From Suillus spraguei (Eukaryota; Basidiomycota; Agaricomycetes; Boletales; Suillaceae): DNA of 64,000 nt. The notes under the pieces were generated by a model that was given only the letters and a program-made list of their open reading frames with translations, made no database searches and had not been told where the DNA came from. The stretch lies in contig JABCPU010000302.1 of NCBI GenBank assembly GCA_016800925.1, forward strand, positions 18,224 to 82,223, in the 5' to 3' direction. Both the position numbers and the translations under genes were made by a program. The number at the start of each line of letters is the position of its first letter. Within the stretch, counting starts at the first letter, position 1. Positions 22,632-34,030 of this stretch are shown here, one piece after another.

Positions 22632-22644
22632 ACAACAATATATA
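22632..22644. repeat. target-site duplication of the full-length LINE, right copy
   Basis: ACAACAATATATA, identical to 16028-16040. Fixes the LINE 5' boundary at 22631. Confidence 0.75.
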
Positions 22645-22745
22645 GGTTTGAAGCTTCAGGCTCGATCGCTGTACTCGGCTGTTTAAGTCTGCTTGGTTTC
22701 CATCTTCTTTCTTCCCCTGTTCGCTCACCCGTCTTTTCCCCGTAG

Positions 22746-22987
22746 GCTCGCAACGTTCTCGATCGCACCGGCAGCCTGCCCAACAATGCGCTTACTGTGG
22801 GCGCCACACTCTCGGTCGTTTTGATCACGATCCTGCTCGTGATCGGCATTACCTACTGTTGGTGTAAACTGTGGTTCCAGCCCTTCATTTCATGTGGGTG
22901 CTGCCCCTGCATCGTCGTATATTCGGAGCACGAGGACGTCATCCTGAACATCGTGGAGCTGGCAATTGCCAGGTCCCCATGGAGTTG
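22746..22987 (+). pseudogene. possible exon of an unknown single-pass membrane protein
   Basis: A pyrimidine-rich stretch ending CCCCGTAG (22645-22745) looks like an intron end. The following frame reads ARNVLDRTGSLPNNALTV, then a 21-residue hydrophobic segment (TLSVVLITILLVIGITYCWC) and a Cys-rich patch CGCCPC. GC content is higher than that of the flanks. It may be a piece of the locus split by the LINE, since the LINE target duplication lies about 100 bp upstream, but an in-frame partner exon left of 16028 could not be shown. Family not recognised. Confidence 0.35.
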
Positions 22988-23203
22988 AGCATGCCCTAGT
23001 ACCTTGTGTATTTTTTCTCTGTGCTGACTATCTGCGTGCCATATTCCCTCCCCCCCAGGACTCATAGTGATCCATAAATTTCAGAGGTTTCATTTGAGTT
23101 ATTATTTAGCTCATAAGTACTACGTCACGGTGATAGAGGACCATATTCGTCGGGCCAAATGCAAAAGGTCCTAGAGTTTCTACTCCACACATTCTATATA
23201 CAT

Positions 23204-23385
23204 CAGTGGTGGCCAGGTCCGGTCCAGACACGCAGTTCGAACTAGAACTTTTTCGAACCTGACCGAAGTTCGATTCAAGGTTTGGGAGATAGGGACATGC
23301 AAACCGTCAGTCCGGTTCACGGTTCAAGGACTTTTGGAATTCTCGAACCCGGTTCGAACCTGTTCAAAGCTTTACTGGCAGGTGA
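23204..23385. repeat. hAT-like element end with subterminal GGTTCGAACC repeats
   Basis: CAGTGGTGGCCAGGTCCGGT followed by repeated TTCGAAC and GGTTC motifs to about 23375. Similar in plan to the ends of the complete hAT element at 47.3 kb but a different subfamily. No opposite end was found. Confidence 0.5.
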
Positions 23386-23785
23386 AATTGACGCACTCGT
23401 GACACACCTGTGTGTGACGCAGCGTATGATGTGACTCGGCGGCAGTCTTGTATGGTATCTCACTTCATTTGTCTACCTCATGATACCGCTGCCCACGCAT
23501 GCCTCTGTCTACTTCAACGCCACCTGTCTTCAAGTCCCATAGACAAAGCATCTTTTCAAACGAGGCTAAAACCATATCTGCTGTCTATCAGGGCAAACTG
23601 CAACTGCCCTTACCCAGTCTTCAAGACCTTTGAATTTTGCAGGTACTTCAATTCTTGACAAAAATGCGATAACCACCATCATTGAGTTATTCGCCGCGAA
23701 GTCCTTCGATGGAGATTTAGTTGTCTAGGGAAAGTCCCAGCATGTCTGTCTCCGAAGGGAACACGAGACTAGGTAATGCATTATA
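23386..23785. other. no gene recognised
   Basis: Short open frames only. The stretch near 23520-23640 could be a decayed coding piece, not assigned. Confidence 0.3.
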
Positions 23786-24106
23786 ATGAGTGAAGAAGAT
23801 AAAGTCATGAGGTCGGTCATCCCTAGAGTGGCCACACTGAAAGTATGTACATCATTGCCATTCAATGGTATCCATCCCGCTGGCGCCCTTGTCGCTTCTA
23901 CATCCGTGGATAAGCATGTTCGTCTCAGGTGGCTCTCAGATCGACGAACTATCGTCATCTTCCAGCTTTTATCCCCGCCGCCATTTGTTACTTTCTCCGC
24001 GGACGGGAAACATATCCTCGGTAGAGGTGCAGACAATAAGATCTCCAAGTGGGTAGTGCTAAAGAATGTCAATTCAAAGGCGAGTCTCTATCCTTCATTC
24101 TCATAA
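23786..24106 (+). pseudogene. WD40-repeat fragment, NLR-type
   Basis: The open frame reads RWLSDRRTIVIFQLLSPPPF then VTFSADGKHILGRGADNKIS and KWVVLKN, about two WD40 blades. This composition is typical of the WD40 sensor end of Agaricomycete NLR-like (NACHT-WD40) proteins. No NACHT domain is adjacent; the frame decays downstream. WD40 propellers act as ligand-sensing or scaffold domains; a single pair of blades cannot form one. Confidence 0.6.
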
Positions 24107-26405
24107 CGCAATTTGAGTGTTCTTCATGCAAATCCAAGCTATCACAGCAGCCTGCGATGCAAGTGTAACTGGGGAACTGCCTACTGCTGAAGGGTTACTC
24201 ACCCAAGACATCCACACTAATGCTAATGACTACTTCATATACCTACCGCTCATTTATTCTGGCTTAAAAACATGTCTGGAACCTCGCCCTCGATCATGAT
24301 GGTGCGACCAAGGCGGGTTATACTCATTCATCATCACCCTCTTACTCACGGTTTACTTTCATTTGTGACATAGTCCATCAGCATTCAGCCCTCATTAACA
24401 AGCTACACCCTCAGACCTCTGAAAAAGGCCACGTTTGAGAGGCACGGACAGCATTCGACGCGGCATCCATGATCATTGACCACTTCACTGTCACTGTCAA
24501 CTCAGAGTTCAAGGAAAGATGTCCTACGGCCCTTGCTGAGAAGAAAGTCCACATTCTTTGTGTACTATCTTCCTTAACTCTTTCGCTGCTGATTGTTATG
24601 CAGGCAGAGATCCCGGCAACGGCAAGATGACTGTGACATGGAGCGGGATTTCTTCCATGGAATGCATGAAGTGCGTATACGTTCTCCCTTGCTTCCCACA
24701 TCATTCACCACAGCATTCTCGAATTTCCCGATCCCGACCTCAACAACACGACGACGCCCTAAAGACTGAGGCTCGCTATGAGGAGAACTCCTCGTTCAGC
24801 TCCTCCTCCTGCACCACCTACCGCCTCACCACCAGCCGTAGCTCCTATCACTATAATAGCTCAGATATGAAACCTATTCTCATGGCGGTCTCATCATGCA
24901 GTGCCACCCGTTATCAACGTTCCTTTTGCGCAGGTCTACAGGTGTGCCCAGTCCACTTGTATAACTGTGTCTTGGGTGGCTGACACGTAAATCTATAGCG
25001 CAATGCTGCAGCGGGTGCTCCTGGGAGTGAGGACTTCTTGATACGTGATGAAGACTATCTCATGAACCTCCTACAGCAGGCCTCAATTTACAATAGCAAC
25101 GACAAGCAGTGGTAAACCCCGGAGAACATGGGGGCAGCTGGTCGTGTTGCTGCTGCTAGCGGAATTAGTGATTGTCCCTTGGGTATCTCAGTTCTATTGT
25201 CACTCGCATTGTGCACTGGAAGCAGAACTTATTGTACCAATAGGTAGTGACAATATGCTCAAGTTAGATTATTTCGGGTCATGATACCACTGCTAATTAA
25301 AACCATCAAACTTGAGTCTTCCAGTGAATCATTATACCTTTTGACAACAATGATCTGTTAAAGGTAGATGTTCGTCCTGCCAGACAATGAACTGGAGAAC
25401 GGCCTCAACGATGACGCAATTAACAGGCACTTCCGAAGACTCCCATAGTCCTCGCTGCCAGATGAGTCGTGACCATAAGCATCGTCGCATAAATGGCCTT
25501 GAAAAGCTTTCGATAACTATAAATATATGTTTTGGTTTGTGCAAGCACGCAGAAAGTGCAGGGCGATAAAGGAAACCTGTCGTCGTGCCAGTCCTCCTTA
25601 TCACCTCCAGAGGGGTAAGAGGAATCCTCATCGCGATGAGGTTGACACTCCCCTGGATTGGGTCAAGGCCGGCGGCCCTCATCACGCAAGGCATGTGCTC
25701 CGGACTACCTTTCTACATAAAAGGCTGAGTATTGTAGTCTGAATAGAGGCAAGGCGGTCGGTGTAGCGGTAAGCCCCCTGACAAGACCCAAAACTGCTTA
25801 CTAAGCCTCCCGCCTTACCGGCCCTTCCCCCCCTTCCCCGACTGCGCCTTATCATAGGAGACGGCGGACAGCAGGGAAGGTGCATAAGGGCAGTCAGCCT
25901 GCGCCCACGCCCGCCCCAAGACCTTAATCTATGCCAACAACGGTGGGGGCCCTCATACCTCGGTTTCTTTCTTTGGGGCCTAGAAAGTTCGATGATGAGC
26001 ACATATTGCATGTGCTCAAGCGGCTACAATATTCCAGCACATGGGTTTCTGCAAGAGAAACATGTCCTCGTCGGGATATTGGCTCGGTGACGGGAGCATG
26101 TTTGAACAGAGGAGGCCAACAGATGCAAGTAGGAAGTCCAAAACCATTAAAATGTCCATGAAGCCACAGAGAACCATGTGCACCATTTGGACCAAGTTCT
26201 ATGCTCTCATCCATATCACTGATGCTGTCTCATTAAAACAACGGGCGAAGGGACAGAAATGTCAAAGAAAACGTGGGAGATGGGAACATTGTGCATATAT
26301 GCAGGGTTAGAATAGTCATTCTACGATGTCCCTTGAAGCTGGAGCAGACTGAGTCCTCAGCCGCTCAAGTTCCGTTAGTATCTGAAGTCCGGGAAGGGTA
26401 TTACC
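24107..26405. other. decayed coding debris, unassigned
   Basis: Near 24380-24560 a plus frame reads ALINKLHPQTSEK and EARTAFDAASMIIDHFTV with one stop; near 24720-24990 short Ser/Pro-rich frames occur. They resemble the region around the WD40 part of NLR-like genes but could not be assigned. 25740-25920 is GC-rich with CGGTCGG/GGCGG motifs and may be a transposon end. No intact gene. Confidence 0.35.
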
Positions 26406-26406
26406 A

Positions 26407-26997
26407 TCAGTCAAAGGAGACTACTTTTGCAGAAAATACGCACCTCCTTGATTTGATGGTCACGCTCGTTGATCTGACGGTTGCACTAATCGATTTCAGG
26501 CTGCCGCTCGAAGCGGCCTTGTTCCAGAATCTGCAGGGAAAAGATACCATCAAGGAAATGTTGTTAGACCTTGGAAATAAAATGCGTACACATGAATGTT
26601 CAGTCTGATGCTGAAGCTTCTGCACTTGCTTCAGCGTTTCTTCATAAGTTGGCCAGAATTTGGCACAAATGGCCCTGACGTCATCCTCCGATGTTTGCAT
26701 TAACGCAATGCGACCGAAGTGTCCACAGTTACCATGCCCAAATACTTCCTCCTCTCTTCCAAAAGACCTTGCAAGCTCTGGCAAATGGTGCGACTTGAGC
26801 AATGACATTGGCCACGGAGGAGATGATACTAAGTCTTGTTCGTTCACTAGAAGTAACAGGTCTGCGACTGGTAAACCTGAAGGCCGAGTAGAATGAAATG
26901 AGAGTAAAAAGATTTTTGTGAAGTTTTTGAACCTGACCTGGATCTTTAAATCACTGGCACGGTCAATGAGGTACACTGTGTCCCCGTGCAAGGTCAC
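26407..26997 (-). CDS. unknown protein, probable 2-3 exon gene or gene piece
   Basis: The minus frame starts MTLHGDTVYLIDRASDLKIQ; an intron with donor GTCAGG (about 26938) and acceptor CTTCAG (about 26878) would join it to GLPVADLLLLVNEQDLVSSP. It continues LPELARSFGREEEVFGHGNC and ICAKFWPTYEETLKQVQKLQ, ending in a coiled-coil-like stretch; a second possible exon with a TAG (about 26547-26447) continues heptads (CNRQINERDHQIKE). I do not recognise the family. Without splicing the frame is open for 196 codons, but the intron-like segment has no other justification. Whether it is intact is uncertain. Confidence 0.4.
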   Translation of the reverse strand: MTLHGDTVYLIDRASDLKIQVRFKNFTKIFLLSFHSTRPSGLPVADLLLLVNEQDLVSSPPWPMSLLKSHHLPELARSFGREEEVFGHGNCGHFGRIALMQTSEDDVRAICAKFWPTYEETLKQVQKLQHQTEHSCVRILFPRSNNISLMVSFPCRFWNKAASSGSLKSISATVRSTSVTIKSRRCVFSAKVVSFD

Positions 26998-27289
26998 ATT
27001 TCGCTTGTGTTGCCATCCCCTCCTTCAATTTTGCACAAATGATAATTTTGAAACGGACGACTCGTTGAGAAGTACATACACTACAACTTTTCCATTTCTA
27101 TTTTTTTTATATCTTGTCACTATGAACATCCTATATACATTCATTGCTTTTGTCACGCATAGCACATGATGTTTACTGAAACCCCGCAACATCAGGCAAT
27201 TGACTAGACTTTCAATGACAAAGATTTATCTAGCTTTATTTAATGTATAATATTAGTAATATGTATCATAATTGTAAACCACATGATAA

Positions 27290-27950
27290 AGGAATAGATA
27301 GGCAGCCTACATAGGTGAAATTTGCCAAAGCTATAATATTGATAGGTCTGTGGTACTGGGTTGTGATCTACTGACACTGATGTGTCATTGTCAGATGTAT
27401 CTGGCCAGCTTCCAATGACAATATATATAATCATTGACAATGTGTCAGGAAATGATGCTAGATTATCATACTCTATCAATGTGCTAATTTTCTACCAAGC
27501 ACATCTAGTTTTAGATAGGCAGCCTCTGATGGCAGTTTCTGCCATCAATAGCAGTGTGGTTTGGCATGATGTTGGCTTACTGTGGTCCATCAAGCTGTTG
27601 ATACTCTACCAAGCATATCTAACTTTAGATAAGGGAGCTTATGATGGTGAGATTTGCAATTGCTTACTATGTACCAGAGTGTGATATTGGGCTGCCATGT
27701 TATGGCAAGATGCTGAGCTGCTACCACATGTGTATATGACTACATAGACATCTTCCGATGATGGGATCTGCAATTGCTTACTATGTGCCAGGGTATGATA
27801 TTGGGCTGTTATGCCATAGCACAACAGTGAGCTACTACCAGATAGGTCTACTATTACATGGACTGCTTCTAATGGCAAAGTTACCATCAATGACACTGAC
27901 ATCACTTTAGATACTTCATTCATCACTATGGTCATATTTTTGTCAAACAT
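27290..27950. repeat. degenerate tandem repeat array, about 115-bp period
   Basis: Units share TGCAATTGCTTACTATG, CAGRGTRTGATATTGGGCTG and GCTACTACCA-type blocks; the clearest pair begins near 27653 and 27769. Two to three more decayed units lie to the left (27300-27640). AT-rich, no gene. Confidence 0.6.
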
Positions 27951-28019
27951 ATAGCCTTACATTCCTTGCAATAGACTCATGTTCATACAAATTGTGGAGG
28001 ATTCATCAATTAAATTATG

Positions 28020-28740
28020 GGTTAACATGTTTTGCAAACAGTACAGTACAAAATAAATAAATAATGTAGTGTTAGCATTGGCTCATTCTTGCAAGGCAGC
28101 CCAATTTGCCCAAATTTTCCACAGCACACTGTTTTCACTGATACTATGCTGCGAAGATGAGAAATTAGGAAAAATACGGCTATGCAATGTGTTAATTTCA
28201 AGCATTTATAATTGATAAGATAAATCATGAACTGCGTCCACCACATCATAAGGTCAACAACTTCCTCACTTTCATTGGGATCTTCCAACAGGTCCAGAAT
28301 GCTGTGATAGAAATTCTCGGAGTCCATAACTATGTCAGTATGTAAAAATACAGACAATACACTCAATGAAAACCGAATCTAAATGCACAATCAGCAAGGG
28401 AGAGCTTAGTTTATCCTTTTTCCTACATACATTTGTAGCAATATAGGCCAGGGATCCTTTGGTAACAGACTTCATGCCATGAAGGTAAGCCTTGCTGGAA
28501 CATGTAGCTTTTGGCTCCCTATCCACTGAGCTTGGGGACGTAAAAACATGTTTGAAACCCTATCAAGAGAAATGACTGAGATGTTCATCACTAACAGAAT
28601 GAACTTACAAATATTAGTATCTCACTCCTCAGTAAACCTTTCCATGGATCTTCAGGATCATAGTTATACTTGGTTTTGCCGCTCTTCAGACTCAGCTTGG
28701 TTCTGACTTGTAGTGTGAGGACAGTTTATTAAATGATGGG
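28020..28740 (-). pseudogene. DUF6698-like family gene, partial
   Basis: Minus-strand exons about 28720-28609 (YNYDPEDPWKGLLRSEILIF), 28559-28431 (GFKHVFTSPSSVDREPKA, GMKSVTKGSLAYIATN) and 28378 to about 28226 (IRFSLSVLSVFLHTDIV, DSENFYHSILDLLEDPNE, VDLMMWW) join through GTAAGT/GTATGT introns. The linear order SEI(L)-x-FKH(I/V)FTSPSSVD, SVA-YVAT-VRF-LS and FY-SILDL-ED is that of a large Agaricomycete family that I associate with DUF6698; its function is unknown and it is often found near transposons. The C-terminal part after WWT is disrupted and the N-terminus is missing. Confidence 0.6.
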
Positions 28741-29180
28741 AAGACCCACACTTCATTCAACCAGTCAAGGCCTGCCAGGCAGAGCAATGCACCAGTGACT
28801 TCATGATTAAACCTGTAATCAGACTTGATGTTTTGGGAGAGGGGTGGTATGACTACTTGTCCTCTGAGCACAAGCCATTAGTCGGAGGATCCCTGCAGTT
28901 AAAAGAGCAAGATAATTGCATAAGGCAAACATCATCCGACCAGAATGTTGGCCATGCAGGACGAGGGGATTTGATGAAGTCCTGATTCTGAGGATAGGTC
29001 AGGAAGGCAATTTTCACCATTTGGAAGAGCACTGACACTTTTTTATGTGGGCCTAACTGAAGTGCAGAACCAGTGCACTTGCACAAAGGATCGCCAGAAG
29101 AAGGATGGTTCTCATCACTACTCCAAAAGTGAACTCTAATACCAGTAAAGCTCTGCGATCTTGGCTATTATTATGAGGAG
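28741..29180. other. no gene recognised
   Basis: Short open frames without family resemblance between the DUF6698-like piece and the FunK1-like kinase. Confidence 0.4.
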
Positions 29181-29189
29181 GAAAACCAA

Positions 29190-30770
29190 TGGACATCCAG
29201 GGCTAATGCTCCCGACTTCAAGAAAGAGCACCTCAAAGACACAGAACTGAACTTCACAACCTTCATATAGACCATCATACTCAAAACGCTCGAGCTTATC
29301 AGCACCAATTTTGTACCACGGACGTGGATCGCCAGCGACAAAGATGCATTGTCAGGTTCTTTGGAGAGTCGCAAACCTGACATCTTTGTGAGGTATAAAG
29401 GTGCACATGATGACTGGCGTGTCGTGGACTGTGTGGTGGAAATCAAGAATGGCAAGTGTGTGGATCGTAGAGCATCCTTGGGACAAATAGCAGAATGCGC
29501 CCGAATGTTGTTTAATGTTCAGGACGATTGTAGGTATGGAGATCCTCACTCCCAATTGTGTATACTGGAATTCAACAGTAATTCCTGTTAGGTTCGCCCT
29601 CCTGATTCACATATTGCAGGACTGATTTAGCTACACAGTGTATGATCGCGTAGGGTCTATCACAGCACCTTTTACCAGCATCAACACACAAGCTTTTTTT
29701 TCTATCGACTCATTCTAGGTATATCTTTCACTGAGAGATGCTACATCAGCTATGATACCAGCATCACCGGGTCTGGAGTGTCTTGTCACCTGAGGTTGGA
29801 TCTGGCTTGCAACAGGCTGGGCCTCCAGGATCTTGGAATGCAGCTGGTACACATGACACAGGGTAAACAGGCATGGAATGACTGTCCGCTTGCTAAAGGT
29901 TGCCTCGTATGCAGTCGCCAATTTTTATGGTGATAGGGGTGCGCAATATATGAGTCTTCCTGGCATGAAGCCTGGAGACAAAATTTTTGGGATCATCTGC
30001 AAGGACTCGTGGGAGGAAGATGGAGAGGGAGCACTGAGCGAAGGCTCAATTCTACAGCTCCTTCATGCCAAGGAGGTCCAGGGTGTTTCCTGGTGTTCAA
30101 ATGAGAAGCCTGTACTGGCTCCCGACCCCCCACCCCTCCTATACCTGTGGTTTACCAACCTCAATTCATCGACAATACCATGTACATCTGCTCTTGGTGG
30201 GGCATACAGAGGTTGCGAGTCTCATCATATGCTATCCAAATCATGTACCAGAAGGACAATTTGGAAACAAAGATGAGGGATTACGAGTCATCCCTTTTGA
30301 CTTGATTTACAGGAGGGATTCTTTCCATACTGCCAGCCAGGAAGATGAAGACTGGATCAAAGGAATTGGCCAAGGGGAAGGGGAAGGAACAAGATCTTCC
30401 ATCACTGTCTTCCATGGCTTCAATTTCACATACACTGCAGATCGTTCATGTTCATGATGACGAAAAGGGTCACAAGACGAACAGTCACTTCATCACATGC
30501 AGCCATGTTCGAAGTTACTTATACCCCATTGGCACCCCTATTTATTGGTTTACCAGTCTCTTGGAGTTACTCTGCGTCCTAAGGGACCTTTTGGAGTGCA
30601 AGTGTTTGCAGCCTACCTGAAGATGATAACACTAACCCCGACGTTCCTCAGTGCACAAGCAAGCTTGTAGTGTCTCAGCAAATTCTGGGAGGGGATCCTA
30701 TTCTATCCTTCATCGCGACATGAGCCCATGGAACTTTATGATGGTACCTCAAACGTGTTCAGATTTCCCT
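29190..30770 (+). pseudogene. FunK1-like (fungal-type) protein kinase, degraded
   Basis: The N-terminal part (29190-29585) reads ISTNFVPRTWIASDKDALSG, SLESRKPDIFVRYKGA and DDWRVVDCVVEIKNGK, ASLGQIAECARMLFNVQ, the conserved head of fungal-type kinases. Later pieces include VYDRVGSI, FGIICKDSWEE, EGSILQLLHAKEVQGV and, at about 30705-30745, SILHRDMSPWNFMM, which carries the HRD-x-S-x-x-N catalytic loop. A TAG near 29264 and several frame changes break it. FunK1 kinases are a basidiomycete-expanded eukaryotic-like kinase family thought to act in multicellular development; substrates are unknown. Confidence 0.75.
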
Positions 30771-31039
30771 GTAAAAAGGGAATGGGTATCCCAAGAGCTT
30801 TGAGCTGTCTGGGACTACCACAGAATCTTGCTGATGGGGACAAAAAAGATAATATGTGTCACGGTTTGTACCCTGCACCTGCTGAGCTCCCTGCCACTTC
30901 TGAACACTCAGACTTTCATTTGTGGTGCAATGCATGGGAACCCCCCCCCCCTTAAATGGGTGAATGAAACGCTGAGAGAGAGTAATGGTCAACCTTCTAA
31001 TGCTACAGTGCAAATTATTCGAGCTTTGAAGCATCAAGT

Positions 31040-32027
31040 TGACCTTTTGTGAAGGGTACCTGGCCTTTTATATGCTTGGACATGAAGGTTGCTTGGCTCA
31101 TGGATTGCCAGCTGGAAATTCAATACTGGCACGATCTTGAAACTATGACTATATCTAACTATATAAACCAGAATATCTCATATATCATAGTCATAATCAC
31201 CATGAAAGCCATCTCCTCTGCTCAAAGAGATAATATCCTCTCTCTGTCTTATGCTGGCCTCTCTGCTCGCCAAATTTCCTCTAGAACTGGAGTATGCAAG
31301 TCCACTGTGGCCAAGTTCATCAAAGAAAGCCACCCAGACAAGGAAAACTCTTGTGGAGGACGTCCATCCAAGCTTACCTCTACTGACAAAAGGGCTATTA
31401 TCCAACATATCACTACAGGAAAGGCTGATAATGCTGTCCAAGCCACCCATTATATCAATTCCACCATCACTACCCCTGTCTCTTCACAAACTGTGAGGAA
31501 TGTTCTCAAGGCAGCTCATCTCAAGGCAGTAACAAAGAAGAAAAAGCCTCTTCTCTCCATGGCCAGCACAGTCTCCTGATGTCAATGTCATTGAACATCT
31601 CTGGGGAACACTCAAGAAAAAGCTTCAAGCCTATGAAAACCCCCCTAAAGGAGTATGGGAGCTTTGGGAGAGAGTAGCAGTGGAATGGGGGAAGATCACA
31701 GCTGAGGATTGCCAGAAATTAATTGAGAGTATGCCTAGAAGGATAGAGGCAGTAATTAAAGCCAAGGAGGTCATACAAAATACTAGAATACCTGGTTATT
31801 ACTGTAAAATACTTGAGTTAAAAAACTGTCCGCATGAGTCACCATTTTGTGAGCCTTGTATCTCCACCATATCTCCACCGATTCCCACGGTGTAGGGCTC
31901 AAATGAAAGCCCTGACGCCATACTACAATGTGGTATAAGCATGTTTTTGAGGCATTTGTTTGTTCTCACACAATATTATAGATAGTGAAAAATGCCAAAA
32001 CATGCGGACAGTTTTTTGAGCCACTGT
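31040..32027 (+). mobile_element. Tc1/mariner element with internal deletion
   Basis: The transposase N-terminus (31201-31560) is an HTH region: SAQRDNILSLSYAGLSARQI, GVCKSTVAKFIKE and GGRPSKLTSTDKRAII. It jumps at about 31558 straight to WPAQSPDVNVIEHLWGTLKK, the third-acid block of the DDE domain, then ENPPKGVWELWERVAVEWGK and ESMPRRIEAVIKA. The first two catalytic aspartates are missing, so the copy cannot code active transposase. The right end carries AAAAAACTGTCCGCATG inverted (about 32000-32016), ending GAGCCACTG next to TA; the same motif occurs in direct sense at about 31818. The left terminus was not identified, so the start is approximate. Confidence 0.8.
31201..31890 (+). pseudogene. 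Tc1/mariner transposase, central DDE region de
   Basis: An HTH N-terminal half fused out of frame to a C-terminal third; the central DDE region is deleted. The join is at CTCTCCATGGCCAGCAC (about 31555). N-terminal frame ends with TGA shortly after the join; the C-terminal frame runs to about 31890. Confidence 0.75.
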
Positions 32028-32029
32028 AT

Positions 32030-33000
32030 GTAGTTCTTTGTCTTGGTGTTCGTCCAGTCCCAGGAGGTAACATGCAAGGCCAATGTGCCAGGGATAACCA
32101 GTGACTCAGCAGATAAGTCCTTCAGGTTTACTGTACCCTTCTGTCTTTGTCGCTGGACTAAAGCCATCAGCTGGTCGCACACGAGGGTCATACATTTGCT
32201 TGATCTTCATCATTGCATTATTCAGCCTTAGCAGCAAATCATTCCTTTGCGACCAGATGCGTTTGACGATCTGAATGGTAAGTCAGCTCATGAGGTATGT
32301 CAGTCTCCTCAGATTTGCACTCACTTGAACGCCTACTTGACTCTTTGCCATCCTTGGATCAGCATTGATGTTACGGATCATGAACGATGACCAGTCGTCC
32401 ATGGTGTGCATTTTGCCATGCAAAATGCGCCAATAGTCCAACAGGGGCTTGAACCACCAACAAATTTGTTGTTCAAACGTATTTTATCAAGTCATGTTGT
32501 CTGAAAACTGGTGTGATAATCACTCACCTCTGCTATAGCTAATCACATTTTTGTCAGAGTATTCCAGATGTAGTCAAGCAACCAGCTGGTCAACAGGGGC
32601 TCAGGTGTGATGTCAGTGTCTTCTTCAGGAGTCAGGTAGAGCTCAACACAAGCTGTGACACTGTCCAAGTGCTTCAGGATTGAGTTCTGCTTAATATCTT
32701 TCAACTTCTTGTGTGACAATGACAATGACCATGTATCCCGCAAGGTATTAATGACATTAGTGCGATACTTGCTGAGGGCCTCGATGTATGTGGGCGACAT
32801 CGACTGAAATGTGTTCTCAAGCCCATTGAAAGCTGAAGTTGCATGTTTGTTGACCTGGGCCGTGATGTCGGCCCAGATCATGATATCTGCCTCCTTAATG
32901 TCTTGAACGTCTAACAGCGATTCGTGTAACTTTGAGATTGTCTCTTTCACCTCAGTGTCTCCCTTGTTGGCTTCATCTAGCAAGTGAGTGACTTCATCAT
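32030..33000 (-). pseudogene. unknown Agaricomycete multi-exon gene, degraded
   Basis: The main exon (32983-32543) reads EANKGDTEVKETISKLHESL, KEADIMIWADITAQVNKHAT, QSMSPTYIEALSKYRTNVI, HLDSVTACVELYLTPEEDTD and LTSWLLDYIWNTLTKM. Further pieces follow at about 32460-32330 (PLLDYWRILHGKMHTMDDWS, NINADPRMAKSQVGVQVS) and 32270-32040 (IWSQRNDLLLRLNNAMMKI, VRPADGF). A stop occurs near 32103 and frames change between pieces. I recall the same protein type in other Agaricomycetes but know no function. Helical, soluble-looking. Its C-terminal edge meets the Tc1 terminus. Confidence 0.5.
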
Positions 33001-33039
33001 ATGAAGGGAACTCTCCCTATATATTTGGTTTTGTAGGCG

Positions 33040-34030
33040 CACCCCTGTAAGCGTCACCCCGTCACCCTCATATTCTTTTCCCATATGCCATTTTTTTCTC
33101 TCTTGGCTGTATCATCGTCACCTTTCACCTTTTAAGTGTCACCCCGTCACCCTCCCATATGGGTATCTGGTTATGTGAGTGGCTGTCCATCACCCTCATA
33201 TTTTTCCCAGATGTTATTTTTTCACCCCAGTTCGTAACAGCGTCACCTTTTCCCTTTCAAGCGTCACCTTTGCAGGTGCACCCCTGTAAGTGTCACCCCA
33301 TCACCCTCCCATATGGGTATCTGGTTATGTGAGTGGCTGTCTGTCACCCTCATATTTTTCCCATATGCCATTTTTTCTCTCTCTTGGCTGTATCCTCATC
33401 ACATTTTACCTTTCAAGTGTCACCTTTTCTCTTTAAGTTTCATTCCATCACCCTGTCTACATATGCCTTTTGGTCATGTAAGTGGCTGTCACCCTCCCTT
33501 TTTTCCCAACTGCTATTATTTTCTGTTGGCTGTATTATGGTCACCTTTCCCCTTTCAAGTGTCACCCAGCACCCTCTCCTTTTTCCCATGTGCAATTCAT
33601 TCTTCTTGGCTGTGTCACCGTCACCTTTCCTTTTCCAAGCATCACCCTGTCACCCTCAGTGTTTTCCCATATGGCATTATTTTCTCTTGGCTGTCACCTT
33701 TTTATTTTTAAGCATCACCCTGCCACCCTCCCCACATAAGGTGTGTGGTTATGTAAGTGGCTGTCCGTCACCCTTGCGTTTTTCTGTCTGTCATTCTTGG
33801 CTGTGTTACCATTACTATTTCTTTTTTCCATGTATCTCTTTTCTTCCTTGTGTGAATGCAGCATCACTTCCTGTAAGCGCTGTGAGTGGTTATTCATATT
33901 TTTTTCCCTTTGTCATCCACCATTATTTCCTCTTAGTGAGGGTCTGAGTAGCCGTCTGTTACCTTTCTTCTTTTCTCATCAATCATTATTTCCTTTTGGC
34001 ACTATAATATTTTATTTCTCTCATGTGGTT
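33040..34030 (+). repeat. 1-kb degenerate minisatellite (TGGCTGT / GTCACCC units)
   Basis: Half-units of roughly 50-95 bp alternate, each with TTGGCTGT or AGTGGCTGT, GTCACC, TTTTTCCCATATGCCATT and CTTTCAAGTGTCACC. About ten copies of GGCTGT are seen between 33103 and 33798. Because the strand is C/T-rich and lacks stop codons, long open frames exist in all three plus frames; they are a by-product of the repeat. Confidence 0.8.

Noticed and set aside
25332..25694. 120-codon open frame on the minus strand
   Set aside because: No recognisable motif; plus-strand readings are equally plausible and neither has exon structure.
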